Shown piece by piece: positions 7,236 through 14,348 of a DNA stretch of 15,907 nucleotides. The DNA comes from UBA4717 sp002404395 (GTDB taxonomy: Bacteria; Bacillota; Clostridia; Oscillospirales; CAG-272), in assembly GCA_937902275.1 (NCBI GenBank), contig CALFNW010000123.1:1-15907 (forward strand), written 5' to 3'. Position numbers and translations under genes: made by a program. How positions within the stretch are numbered: position 1 is the first letter of the stretch; every line of letters begins with the position of its first letter. The notes under the pieces were generated by a model. The model did no database searches and had not been told where the DNA came from. It worked only from the letters and a program-made list of their open reading frames with translations.

Positions 7236-9101
7236 TTACGTATCGCTCTTTTGGTCCGGCGCCGAAATATAGCTCTTTTTATTTTTGATAGCCTCCGAAA
7301 GCAATTTTCTTGCCGTTTTGTTTTCGTTCAGCGACTCTGAAACACCGATCTTGTATTCTATCGCGACTTCGCGGCAGACCTCCCTCTCGTCAAGTCTGAG
7401 TCTGAAAAGTCTCATTATATCTTCAACCGTGATATAATCCGAGTTTTCCGTCATCATGACAAAACTGCCGTTGCCGTTGTAAATATATTCGGTATCCGAT
7501 CTGCCGAAAGCTTCCTTTATGTATTCTGCAAACATTCTGACCGTCTCATCGCCGACCTCACGCGAGTGTTCGGCGTTTATGTGAATCAGGTTGGATATAT
7601 CAACCAAGCAGTATACGATACCGTCATCAAGCAATTTCTTATCTTTTGACTTCAGATACCTGTCAAGATACGCTCTGTTATATAATCCCGTAAGACGGTC
7701 GGTGTAGAAAATGCTCATGATTATATCGCCGAGCCTTCCTATAACCAAGGCACCGCCGCAGCAAAGGATCATAAAGAAAATAAATGCGATCGCCGTATAA
7801 AGCTTTACGTTAACGCTTTCTCTTATCGAAGCCGTAGACAACACCGAAATATAACTTGCGCCGAGATATTTGTTGTATTCGTCGTTGGTTTTCATCGCAG
7901 TATCATAAAGCCCCGAAAGCTCGCCTAAAAGCAGATCGATATCCTGCTCGATCTCCGCTCTGACTTCGGCGTACTCCGTGTCGGAAAGCTCGGCGCAGGT
8001 GAGATCCGACTGTCCGCATATACCGCCGCAGTTGCCCGTACACGCCGTGAACGTGTCGATAATGTAATTGCAATATGCAGAATCAATGACCGCAAGCTCC
8101 CGACTTTCGGTGTGTTCTCTGAAACCGTAGATCAATTCGTCATATGTTACGGTTTGGTCTCCGTTGTAATCTAGGACGTTTTTCTCATGAAGATCATCAA
8201 GAATATACTCGTGGTCAATATTGGTGTTGCCCGAATCTCTCATTTTTTTAACGTAAGCGTCGATCACCTCTGTGAGGTCCGCAATTATGCGCTCCTCTCT
8301 TGCGTTTGAAATGCTGTTGCTGTCAATTCGGGCAGTATAGTCGGCAACCAGCACCGACTTGTTTTTTGTGACCTGATACTTATATATCTTCGATAAGATC
8401 GAAGATACCCTGACCTGCTTCAGATAATTGAAATCGTCGGCAAGCTCGGCAAACGATACCCCCGTTTCGGTGGAGCGGTAGTAATTGTTCTGCGCAACTC
8501 TCTGATTGAATATTTTCACGGCGTCGCCGATATTGGCATCGATCAGCTCCATCATCTCAATAAAATCGTAATCGTTTCTATCAAGATTTTCAATCGTGTT
8601 GTTCGCCGGGATCACATTTACATATTCGCGGCTGAACTGCTCAAAATAAATATCCAGAGTCTCGTTGAGTATAGTTCTCGCGAAGCCTTCGCCCTCGCCG
8701 CTTGTCGAAGCAAAAGAAACGATAAAGGTGCTCGGCTCATATATGTATTCTTCTCCCTCTTCAAGCTTTGCCTCTTTTTGAGCCACTTTATCCATATCCT
8801 CAACGGGAGTTATGTCGATCCTTGATATAAGGCTGTCAACCGAATAGATGCCGCCAAGCCCCAGCTTGTCTACCACCTTTGACATTACGGCGGAGGATTT
8901 GATCTCGTTTACATCAAGCTTATCTCCGGTCGGTGTAAGCCCCTTTTCCGCCTGCACGTCATTGTAGTGGATTACCTCCGAAGCTATATATGTGTTTGAT
9001 CTTGAAAGCCTGAAATATGCGGCATAGGTCGCGAGAATACAAAGGGCAATGATGAGCGGTATAAACTTTTTTAAATACTTTAATATCCGAAAGCTTTTCA
9101 T
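7236..9101 (-). CDS. Wzz chain-length determinant fused to a degenerate GGDEF domain
   Basis: This 621-residue protein has two membrane segments (about 13-30 and 433-455) around a large extracytoplasmic region, then a cytoplasmic C-terminal GGDEF-like domain (about 465-612). The N-terminal extracytoplasmic part is Wzz-like: YIASEVIHYNDV (38-49), DVNEIKSSAVMSKVVDKLGL (63-82) and LISRIDITPV (91-100). The GGDEF domain keeps YTDRLTGLYNR (466-476) and a GHxxGD-like EHSREVGDE, but the catalytic motif is GNGSF (543-547) and no clean RxxD inhibitory site is seen. An EF-hand-like loop lies at 311-322 and a Cys cluster at 344-369. The start is the second ATG (9099-9101), since GGAGG at 9108-9112 abuts the first ATG but is 6 bases from this one. 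It probably sets polymer length in response to a cytoplasmic nucleotide or a partner protein. The domains are clear and the mechanism is inferred. Confidence 0.88.
   Translation of the reverse strand: MKSFRILKYLKKFIPLIIALCILATYAAYFRLSRSNTYIASEVIHYNDVQAEKGLTPTGDKLDVNEIKSSAVMSKVVDKLGLGGIYSVDSLISRIDITPVEDMDKVAQKEAKLEEGEEYIYEPSTFIVSFASTSGEGEGFARTILNETLDIYFEQFSREYVNVIPANNTIENLDRNDYDFIEMMELIDANIGDAVKIFNQRVAQNNYYRSTETGVSFAELADDFNYLKQVRVSSILSKIYKYQVTKNKSVLVADYTARIDSNSISNAREERIIADLTEVIDAYVKKMRDSGNTNIDHEYILDDLHEKNVLDYNGDQTVTYDELIYGFREHTESRELAVIDSAYCNYIIDTFTACTGNCGGICGQSDLTCAELSDTEYAEVRAEIEQDIDLLLGELSGLYDTAMKTNDEYNKYLGASYISVLSTASIRESVNVKLYTAIAFIFFMILCCGGALVIGRLGDIIMSIFYTDRLTGLYNRAYLDRYLKSKDKKLLDDGIVYCLVDISNLIHINAEHSREVGDETVRMFAEYIKEAFGRSDTEYIYNGNGSFVMMTENSDYITVEDIMRLFRLRLDEREVCREVAIEYKIGVSESLNENKTARKLLSEAIKNKKSYISAPDQKSDT
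8136..8171 (-). other. EF-hand-like calcium-binding loop inside the Wzz-GGDEF protein
   Basis: The encoded loop reads DYNGDQTVTYDE (residues 311-322). Positions 1, 3, 5 and 12 are D, N, D and E, position 8 is hydrophobic, and position 6 is Q instead of the usual G. Helix-like segments flank it (HEYILDDLHEKNVL before, LIYGFREH after), as in an EF-hand or dockerin-type repeat. It lies between the two membrane segments, so it should face the outside. Calcium binding is inferred from the motif only. Confidence 0.6.
8385..8407. repeat. Perfect 10-bp inverted repeat within the Wzz-GGDEF gene
   Basis: The arms TATCTTCGAT (8385-8394) and ATCGAAGATA (8398-8407) pair perfectly around a 3-base spacer, AAG. 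The repeat lies inside coding sequence specifying SSILSKI. It has no U-tract and is not at a gene boundary, so it is not an ordinary terminator. It may be chance codon use or an mRNA hairpin. Confidence 0.6.
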
Positions 9102-9107
9102 TCTCAT

Positions 9108-9112
9108 CCTCC
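9108..9112 (-). promoter_or_regulatory. Ribosome binding site GGAGG deciding the Wzz-GGDEF start
   Basis: GGAGG is directly adjacent to the first in-frame ATG (9105-9107) but 6 bases from the second (9099-9101). This favours the second as the true start and the protein beginning MKSFRILKYL. Confidence 0.75.
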
Positions 9113-9113
9113 G

Positions 9114-10469
9114 TTATGCCTTTTGTGGAAATTTCCTTGAAATTTTCCATAGCACAAGCGCTGCATATGCAAAAAGCGCAAATACCGCAAGCGCTTTCAA
9201 CTCGCTCATAAACGAAGCGCCGTAAATAGTTACCGCAACGCACTGATTCATCTTGTAACGCGAATACTCTCTGCCGGCAATTATCGCCTCTTTTTCAAAG
9301 TCCTTGATGCTGTTATACGCCGAATCTATAAGCAAGTCTGCCGATTCATATAATTTTGCCGACTGTTTTGCGTAAGTGATCTTGTCGATCTCCGCTTCGT
9401 TTTCCATGATCTCCTTGCCTACTGCGGCAACGTCGCTGCTGTAGCCCGCCGCCAGAACGGACAGCTCATCGACGCCGACCTTCGTTCTGCCCATATAATA
9501 TTTTCCCGAGCTGTCCCAAGTCGGTACCAGCACAACGCTTATCATTTCCTCGCCGTACATATCTATTGCCCGACGGCATACCTCATATGACGCCTCGCTT
9601 TTTTTACGGTCATACTCCAGATCGTTGTTTTGATATGTCAGTCGGTCAATATAGCCTACCTTGTCCCGTGCGATCCCGTTTTGAAGAATGAAAGACTTCA
9701 AATTCTGATTTATCTGAATTTCTTTGAAATTATATACCTTTCCCGCGATCGAATTGAAAGTACTTCCGTCATCCGTTACAAAACTCGGGTCCTTTTCCGC
9801 CATGCCGTACAGATAATTGAGCACAGCTCCGGCTTCTTTTTCAAGATAAGCGACTGCATCGGAATACTCCGTTTTGCCGAAATCGGGCTTTTGTGCGTCA
9901 AGGCTGAAATTATCGGTATATTTTTCGATATAATACTCCTTGTACGCAGTGGTGACAAGATTGATAACATTCTCCGAGTCAAGGTGAGACGTATTCTTTG
10001 AAGCATGATATTCCACCGCAAATTCGGTAGATATATGGTACTTCGATTCATCGCCGACGCCGCCCTGCACGTAAGGATAAACCGAAAGACAATCCTTGAG
10101 CTGTTTTACACTCACGTTCTCAAGCGCACCTTTATTTATAGCCCGCTCTATTACCTCATCGCTTATGATCTCCGTCATATTGTATCTGGTCCCGTTGGAG
10201 TTAAGCGCCTGCGAAGCCTCGGAATAATTCAGCGAAATGACCGCATTTACGGATTTTTTTAGGTCAATATGGTAAAAGATCCCGTATACCATAGTGACGA
10301 CAAAACATATAAGTATTATCCCCGCATTGAAATATTCCGCGCTTTTAAAGATCTGCGCACGTTCTGTGCGGTTGACGTTTTTTAAGCGAAAAAATATTAT
10401 CGCCGCCGATACGGCAAGCAAGCCGCCGACAATTATAATTATCGCTTTCTGTAATATGTCGTTAAGCAT
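9114..10469 (-). CDS. Wzz-like polysaccharide copolymerase membrane protein with extra N-terminal helix
   Basis: This 451-residue protein has membrane segments at about 9-28, 49-67 and 425-443. The region after the second helix resembles the Wzz/FepE N-terminal domain of clostridial proteins: SLNYSEASQALNSNGTRYNM (79-98), then TEIISDEVIERAINKGAL (99-116) and VKQLKDCLSVYP (121-132). Further on, YHISTEFAVEYHA and YKEYYIEKYTDNF are typical of this group. The large middle part is extracytoplasmic and likely alpha-helical. Having three membrane helices rather than two is unusual for Wzz and would put the N-terminus outside. No kinase domain follows. The start ATG has GGAGG (10478-10482) 8 bases upstream. 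It sits immediately before the Wzz-GGDEF gene (12 bases between its stop and the next start), so the two probably form a mixed copolymerase complex. The family call rests on motif resemblance. Confidence 0.7.
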   Translation of the reverse strand: MLNDILQKAIIIIVGGLLAVSAAIIFFRLKNVNRTERAQIFKSAEYFNAGIILICFVVTMVYGIFYHIDLKKSVNAVISLNYSEASQALNSNGTRYNMTEIISDEVIERAINKGALENVSVKQLKDCLSVYPYVQGGVGDESKYHISTEFAVEYHASKNTSHLDSENVINLVTTAYKEYYIEKYTDNFSLDAQKPDFGKTEYSDAVAYLEKEAGAVLNYLYGMAEKDPSFVTDDGSTFNSIAGKVYNFKEIQINQNLKSFILQNGIARDKVGYIDRLTYQNNDLEYDRKKSEASYEVCRRAIDMYGEEMISVVLVPTWDSSGKYYMGRTKVGVDELSVLAAGYSSDVAAVGKEIMENEAEIDKITYAKQSAKLYESADLLIDSAYNSIKDFEKEAIIAGREYSRYKMNQCVAVTIYGASFMSELKALAVFALFAYAALVLWKISRKFPQKA

Positions 10470-10490
10470 CTTTCTGTCCTCCTTTCAAAA

Positions 10491-11723
10491 TTAAAATTTA
10501 TTTATATCAATAATAACAAGCTCCGGCTGATTGTTTATGCGAAAAATATCCGAATTTTCAAGCCCTCCGCTTACGATCAAAGGCGTGCCTGAGGCATCGT
10601 ATCTGCCGTAAACGAAAGCGCCGCTCCGTCCCGGGAATATACCGCCCTCGTGCGTATACAACGGGCCGAGCACGGGAACGCGTGCGATACCTCCGTGAGT
10701 GTGTCCGCAAACTATCAGATCACCCCAGAGCTCGGAGGTAAATTCTTCAAACAGGATCGGCTCATGTATTGCCGTAATTTTGAGATTGTCCTCGTTTTCG
10801 TATATATAGTCTGAAAAAGCTTTCCCCGAATACGGCCAGAACGCCGACGGATTTGAAGTCAGCACCCCGTACACATCAATTGTCATACCCTTAACATTTA
10901 TTGTATCCTTTTCGTTTTTAAGCACCCTGACTCCGACGCTTTCGAGCCTGTCTCCGAAAGGATCGCTGAGTTTTAAAAGCGCCGTCTCATCGCGGTTGCT
11001 TTCATCAAACCCGAATTTTTCATCAAGCGCCTCTTTGTTTAACGGTACATCATAAATACCTTCGGCCTCGTTGTTCCCGTATATGTAATATGTCGGAGCG
11101 ATCCCCGAAAGCTTTTCTCCCAGATCGGAAGCAAAATCAGCATCGCTAACGACCGAGTCCACCATATCGCCGGTGCATATTATTATGTCGGGCTTCAGTT
11201 CTTCAATACGATGCAAAAGCTCTCGGTTATTTTCGCCGTAGACCGAACCGTGTAAGTCCGACAGCTGAATAACACGCACGCGGCTGTCAACCTTGATACT
11301 GCTTGTACTGTAAAAGGTTTCTCTGAAATTCCGATTCTCTATGTAACTGCACATGACCACAATTATCATGGTCGCCATGCAGACAAAAAGCATACCTATA
11401 ACGAAAAATTTAAATGCATTTATATTCTTTTTGGCTTTGGTGCTCAAACGTTTACCCTTGCGTTTTTTTACGATTTTGATATTTTTAATGTCGCCGAATA
11501 CGGCTTGAATTGCAATTGATAAGGGAGTCTTACATTTTTTTCTGAACAGTTTTATGCTTTCTTCGCCGTGATAGCAAACAATAACCTTATCATCGGAAAC
11601 ACTTTCGATATCAAAAGTATCCGCCCAGGCATCGTACAATTCGTCCGAGGAAAATTCCTTGAAAAGCGCTTTTATCCTCGCTTGGGTGTTCTCTGTTTTA
11701 TCGGTATTTCTTATGTTATCCAT
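10491..11723 (-). CDS. Membrane-anchored metallophosphoesterase with N-terminal DnaA domain I-like region
   Basis: This 410-residue protein has three parts: an N-terminal domain of about 85 residues, a basic linker (VKKRKGKRLSTKAKK), one membrane helix (about 104-127), and a C-terminal calcineurin-like phosphoesterase domain that would lie outside. Metal-ligand motifs are LSDLHG (D156, H158), TGDMVD (about 184-189), IHEP and GHTHGG. The usual GNH(D/E) is GNNE here (216-219), so the general-acid His is replaced by Asn. The phosphoesterase part is of the YkuE type. The N-terminal part, with pattern LFKEFSSDELYDAW, resembles DnaA domain I. The start at ATG 11721-11723 was chosen because AAAGG lies 10 bases upstream; a TTG three codons earlier is too close to it. 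It follows the GT4 stop by 13 bases. The substrate is unknown; a lipid-linked phosphate intermediate would fit the context but is speculation. Confidence 0.88.
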   Translation of the reverse strand: MDNIRNTDKTENTQARIKALFKEFSSDELYDAWADTFDIESVSDDKVIVCYHGEESIKLFRKKCKTPLSIAIQAVFGDIKNIKIVKKRKGKRLSTKAKKNINAFKFFVIGMLFVCMATMIIVVMCSYIENRNFRETFYSTSSIKVDSRVRVIQLSDLHGSVYGENNRELLHRIEELKPDIIICTGDMVDSVVSDADFASDLGEKLSGIAPTYYIYGNNEAEGIYDVPLNKEALDEKFGFDESNRDETALLKLSDPFGDRLESVGVRVLKNEKDTINVKGMTIDVYGVLTSNPSAFWPYSGKAFSDYIYENEDNLKITAIHEPILFEEFTSELWGDLIVCGHTHGGIARVPVLGPLYTHEGGIFPGRSGAFVYGRYDASGTPLIVSGGLENSDIFRINNQPELVIIDINKF

Positions 11724-11736
11724 ATCAAACAAACCT

Positions 11737-12861
11737 TTACATCAATTTTCGGTACAGCGAACAGGTCGCTTTTGCCGCTTCCTGCCATGCGTACTTTCGG
11801 AACACAAATTCGTCGGCGCCCTCACGAAGCCGCTCGACAAGTGCGCGATCGCCGCACAGGATCCGAAGCTTTTCCGTCAGATCCGTCACGTTTCCTGCTT
11901 TAAAATAAACCGCCTTATCCCCGGCGACCGAGGTGTTTTCCGGAATATCCGAGCACAACAAAGCATTTTTATATGCAAGCGATTCAAGCAAGGATAACGA
12001 CATTCCCTCAAGCACGGACGGCAGCACATTGAGATACGAATTTGAATATATCTCTTTCAGAATATCTCCCGATACAAAACCGGTAAATATAATATTCGGA
12101 TTTCCCGCCGCCCTTTCGCGAAGCATTTTCACATAATCGTCGGTGTCGCTTGTGTCGCCCGCAATGACCAGCTTTTTATCGGTTCTGACACTGCAATAAG
12201 CGTCGATCAGATGATGTATCCCTTTTTCTTCGGTCAACCTTGAAACTACCGATATGTATGAATCCTTACTCAATCCGAATTTTTCGGTAATAAGCCGGGC
12301 GGCTTTTTTTTCGGGCGGATTTATTCCGTTGTGAATGATCGTCGTTTCACGGTTATAGGTTTTTATAAAATAATCCTGCGCCGTCCGACTAAGTACGATA
12401 ACCTCATCCGCATATCTTGCAAGGAGCCGTTCTCCGAATTTTATATACTTTGAAGCGAAGCCTTTCCCCCACTTTTCACGCTGCCAATCCAAGCCGTGAA
12501 CCGTAGCAACGCACTTCTTGCCGAAAAGCTTCGGTATCCAGATCGCGGCGCATGGTCCCTCTGCATGAAAGTGAATAATATCATATCCTCCGAAAGTCGC
12601 TGATATTGCGGCAGTGAATGAAGCTATCATTGCCGCAAATCCGCGTACATTGAGCGTCAATGCCCTTTTCAGCCTCACGCCCTTGTAGGTATTGTTCACC
12701 ACGCACCCCACATATTCGTTTTCAACCTTGTCCGATGAACGGTTATAGCAGGTAACGTCAATTCCCGACTCTACAAGCAGCGGACACAGGTTCGTAAGCA
12801 CATTTTCTATTCCGCCGCGTCTTGACGGAACTACCTTGTGCCCGATCATAGCAACTTTCAT
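11737..12861 (-). CDS. Family 4 glycosyltransferase (GT-B fold)
   Basis: This 374-residue GT-B enzyme starts MKVAMIGHKVVPSRRGGIENV, resembling capsule glycosyltransferases with the GHKxxPSRxGGxE motif. The N-terminal domain has YDIIHFHAEGPCA and the acceptor-site VATVHGLDWQREKWG. The C-terminal domain has VVSRLTEEKGIHHLIDAY and the EX7E motif, E285 and E293, in LEGMSLSLLESLAY, which indicates a retaining mechanism. No membrane span is obvious. Positive patches suggest peripheral membrane binding, as is usual when acting on undecaprenyl-linked acceptors. The ATG at 12859-12861 follows AGGGTGG. The gap from the sugar-phosphate transferase is 18 bases, so this gene may encode the second sugar addition. 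Sugar specificity is not readable. Confidence 0.93.
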   Translation of the reverse strand: MKVAMIGHKVVPSRRGGIENVLTNLCPLLVESGIDVTCYNRSSDKVENEYVGCVVNNTYKGVRLKRALTLNVRGFAAMIASFTAAISATFGGYDIIHFHAEGPCAAIWIPKLFGKKCVATVHGLDWQREKWGKGFASKYIKFGERLLARYADEVIVLSRTAQDYFIKTYNRETTIIHNGINPPEKKAARLITEKFGLSKDSYISVVSRLTEEKGIHHLIDAYCSVRTDKKLVIAGDTSDTDDYVKMLRERAAGNPNIIFTGFVSGDILKEIYSNSYLNVLPSVLEGMSLSLLESLAYKNALLCSDIPENTSVAGDKAVYFKAGNVTDLTEKLRILCGDRALVERLREGADEFVFRKYAWQEAAKATCSLYRKLM

Positions 12862-12879
12862 TTTCCACCCTGAGCAGGC

Positions 12880-13560
12880 TCAGCGCCCGGTAGCGGTAAG
12901 CATAACTATCGGCGTTTTGAGCATAATTTTCAGATCATTCAAAAATGTTCGCGTCTGTATGTATTCGATATCCATTTCAACCCATTCTTCAAACGGAATA
13001 TCGTTTCTGTTTTTGGAGATCTGCCAGGTACACGTGATACCCGGAGTAACCAACAGTCTGAGTTTTTGATAATCGGTATAGTATTTTACCTCTCGCGGGA
13101 GCGGCGGCCTCGGACCCACCAAGGTCATATCGCCCTTGAAAACATTGAAAAACTGCATAAGCTCATCAAGCGAAAGCCGTCTTAAATATTTACCGACTCT
13201 CGTTATGCGCGGATCGTTCTTCATTTTGAATACCGGACCGTCCATTTCATTTTGGTTTGCGATCACATCAATCATTTTATCCGCGCCGGCTCTCATGGTC
13301 CTGAACTTGTACATATAAAATTCTTTCCCGTGACGTCCGACTCTTATCTGCTTGTAGAACGGTCCGGCGCTCGGATCGTCAATGACGACCACGATCGCGA
13401 TAATGACCATTAAAGGCAGGAAAAACAGCAAGATCAGCGTTGCAAAGAATATGTCAAAAAGTCTTTTCTTTTTCCAATAAGATGCGTATGATTTTTCAAT
13501 GATCGCTTCAAGCTTTTCACGTGTTTTGGCATCCACTTTATCCTTTTCGATATACGGCAT
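12880..13560 (-). CDS. Undecaprenyl-phosphate sugar-1-phosphate transferase (initiating enzyme)
   Basis: This is a 226-residue short-form bacterial sugar transferase (PF02397-type). It has a hydrophobic re-entrant/membrane helix (about 35-60) after KKRLFD (31-36), YKFRTM (84-89), the catalytic DE pair D132-E133 in LSLDELMQFFNV, GDMTLVGPRP (143-152) and the PGITCTWQIS segment (173-182). In most homologues the residue after DEL is P; here it is M. It transfers a sugar-1-phosphate from a UDP-sugar to undecaprenyl phosphate at the cytoplasmic face, starting repeat-unit synthesis. It lacks the long N-terminal membrane and CoA-binding-like domain of WcaJ/WbaP-type enzymes. The start ATG follows GAGATGAG. 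The 53-base gap from the upstream gene is the largest between genes inside the operon. The donor sugar is unknown. Confidence 0.95.
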   Translation of the reverse strand: MPYIEKDKVDAKTREKLEAIIEKSYASYWKKKRLFDIFFATLILLFFLPLMVIIAIVVVIDDPSAGPFYKQIRVGRHGKEFYMYKFRTMRAGADKMIDVIANQNEMDGPVFKMKNDPRITRVGKYLRRLSLDELMQFFNVFKGDMTLVGPRPPLPREVKYYTDYQKLRLLVTPGITCTWQISKNRNDIPFEEWVEMDIEYIQTRTFLNDLKIMLKTPIVMLTATGR

Positions 13561-13613
13561 TACAACTCATCTCTTTTCCTGAATTTATCTCAAAACTGAT
13601 TTTTGGGGTACGC

Positions 13614-14348
13614 TTACCACTCAAACCACTTTAATTTGTGCAAAAATTTCCCGTACAGTTTTTCATAAAGGCGTACTCCGATGATACGCTTTATAAACAA
13701 CGTGCGCTTTGCGGCGGGAGAGATCCACGAAGCGCAAAAATGATGTATCGAATAGGTATTTTCGGTTAGGATCTTCTTACCCGTATAATATTTTATCGGG
13801 CAAAGATAATCCTCGGGAAGCATACGTATACCCATGAATACCTGATTTTTGTTTTCGGTATCCATACCGAGCGTTTTAAGTGATTCGGTGTTTCTTTTCG
13901 GGCAAGGCGTAAGGTCATACGTGCCGTCGGGAAGCAAAAAGGGAATGTCATCGTAATCCTTGAGCAGTGCGGCGATAAGCCCGCTCCCCGGCTCGCAGGC
14001 AAACCCGAGTCCCGTCGCAACAAGTCCGTGGTCATCGAAACCCATATAGCCGTTTCCGTTTATAAGCTCATCAAGCGGCTTTATAAGCTCAACATCGGTA
14101 TCAAGATAGATCCCGCCCTCGTCATATAACACCTTAAGTCTCGCATAATCGCTTACAAACGCCCATTTCCCCGCTTCGTATGCCTCTCTTGCGTATCGGT
14201 TTTCGGTCACATCGAAATCAGCTTCGGTATGACAAACTATTCGATATTCGGGGCAGTATTTGCGCCAACTTTCAATACATTTTTCCGCAAGCGTCGGCAT
14301 ATTGCCTTTGCCGAACCAACAGTAATGGATCACTTTCGGAATACTCAT
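13614..14348 (-). CDS. DXD-motif glycosyltransferase (Gly_transf_sug / GT32-like)
   Basis: This 244-residue protein begins MSIPKVIHYCWFGKGNMP, the hallmark start of the Gly_transf_sug (PF04488) group. It continues with KWAFVSDYARLKVLYDEGGIY (61-81) and the metal-binding D83-T84-D85 motif in YLDTDVELIKPL. Length and layout match small capsular polysaccharide glycosyltransferases that transfer a sugar from a nucleotide donor with retention. No membrane segment is present, and the C-terminus is aromatic and basic (KLYGKFLHKLKWFEW), possibly membrane-touching. The ATG overlaps the flippase stop in an ATGA arrangement, with AAGGAGAG 7 bases upstream inside the flippase gene. Donor specificity is unknown. 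Confidence 0.93.
   Translation of the reverse strand: MSIPKVIHYCWFGKGNMPTLAEKCIESWRKYCPEYRIVCHTEADFDVTENRYAREAYEAGKWAFVSDYARLKVLYDEGGIYLDTDVELIKPLDELINGNGYMGFDDHGLVATGLGFACEPGSGLIAALLKDYDDIPFLLPDGTYDLTPCPKRNTESLKTLGMDTENKNQVFMGIRMLPEDYLCPIKYYTGKKILTENTYSIHHFCASWISPAAKRTLFIKRIIGVRLYEKLYGKFLHKLKWFEW

Noticed and set aside
8136..8171. Dockerin module (cellulosome attachment)
   Set aside because: Only one calcium loop is present, within a Wzz extracytoplasmic domain; dockerins have two duplicated loops and are terminal modules on secreted enzymes.
7236..9101. Active diguanylate cyclase
   Set aside because: The GGDEF motif is GNGSF, so the residues needed for metal and GTP catalysis are missing. 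Binding or sensing is the more likely role.
12870..12883. CTGAGC-AG-GCTCAG inverted repeat between the initiating transferase and the GT4 gene
   Set aside because: The arms are only 6 bp with a 2-base spacer, too tight for a stable hairpin, and there is no U-tract. It overlaps a stop codon and lies next to the ribosome binding site, so chance is the simplest explanation.
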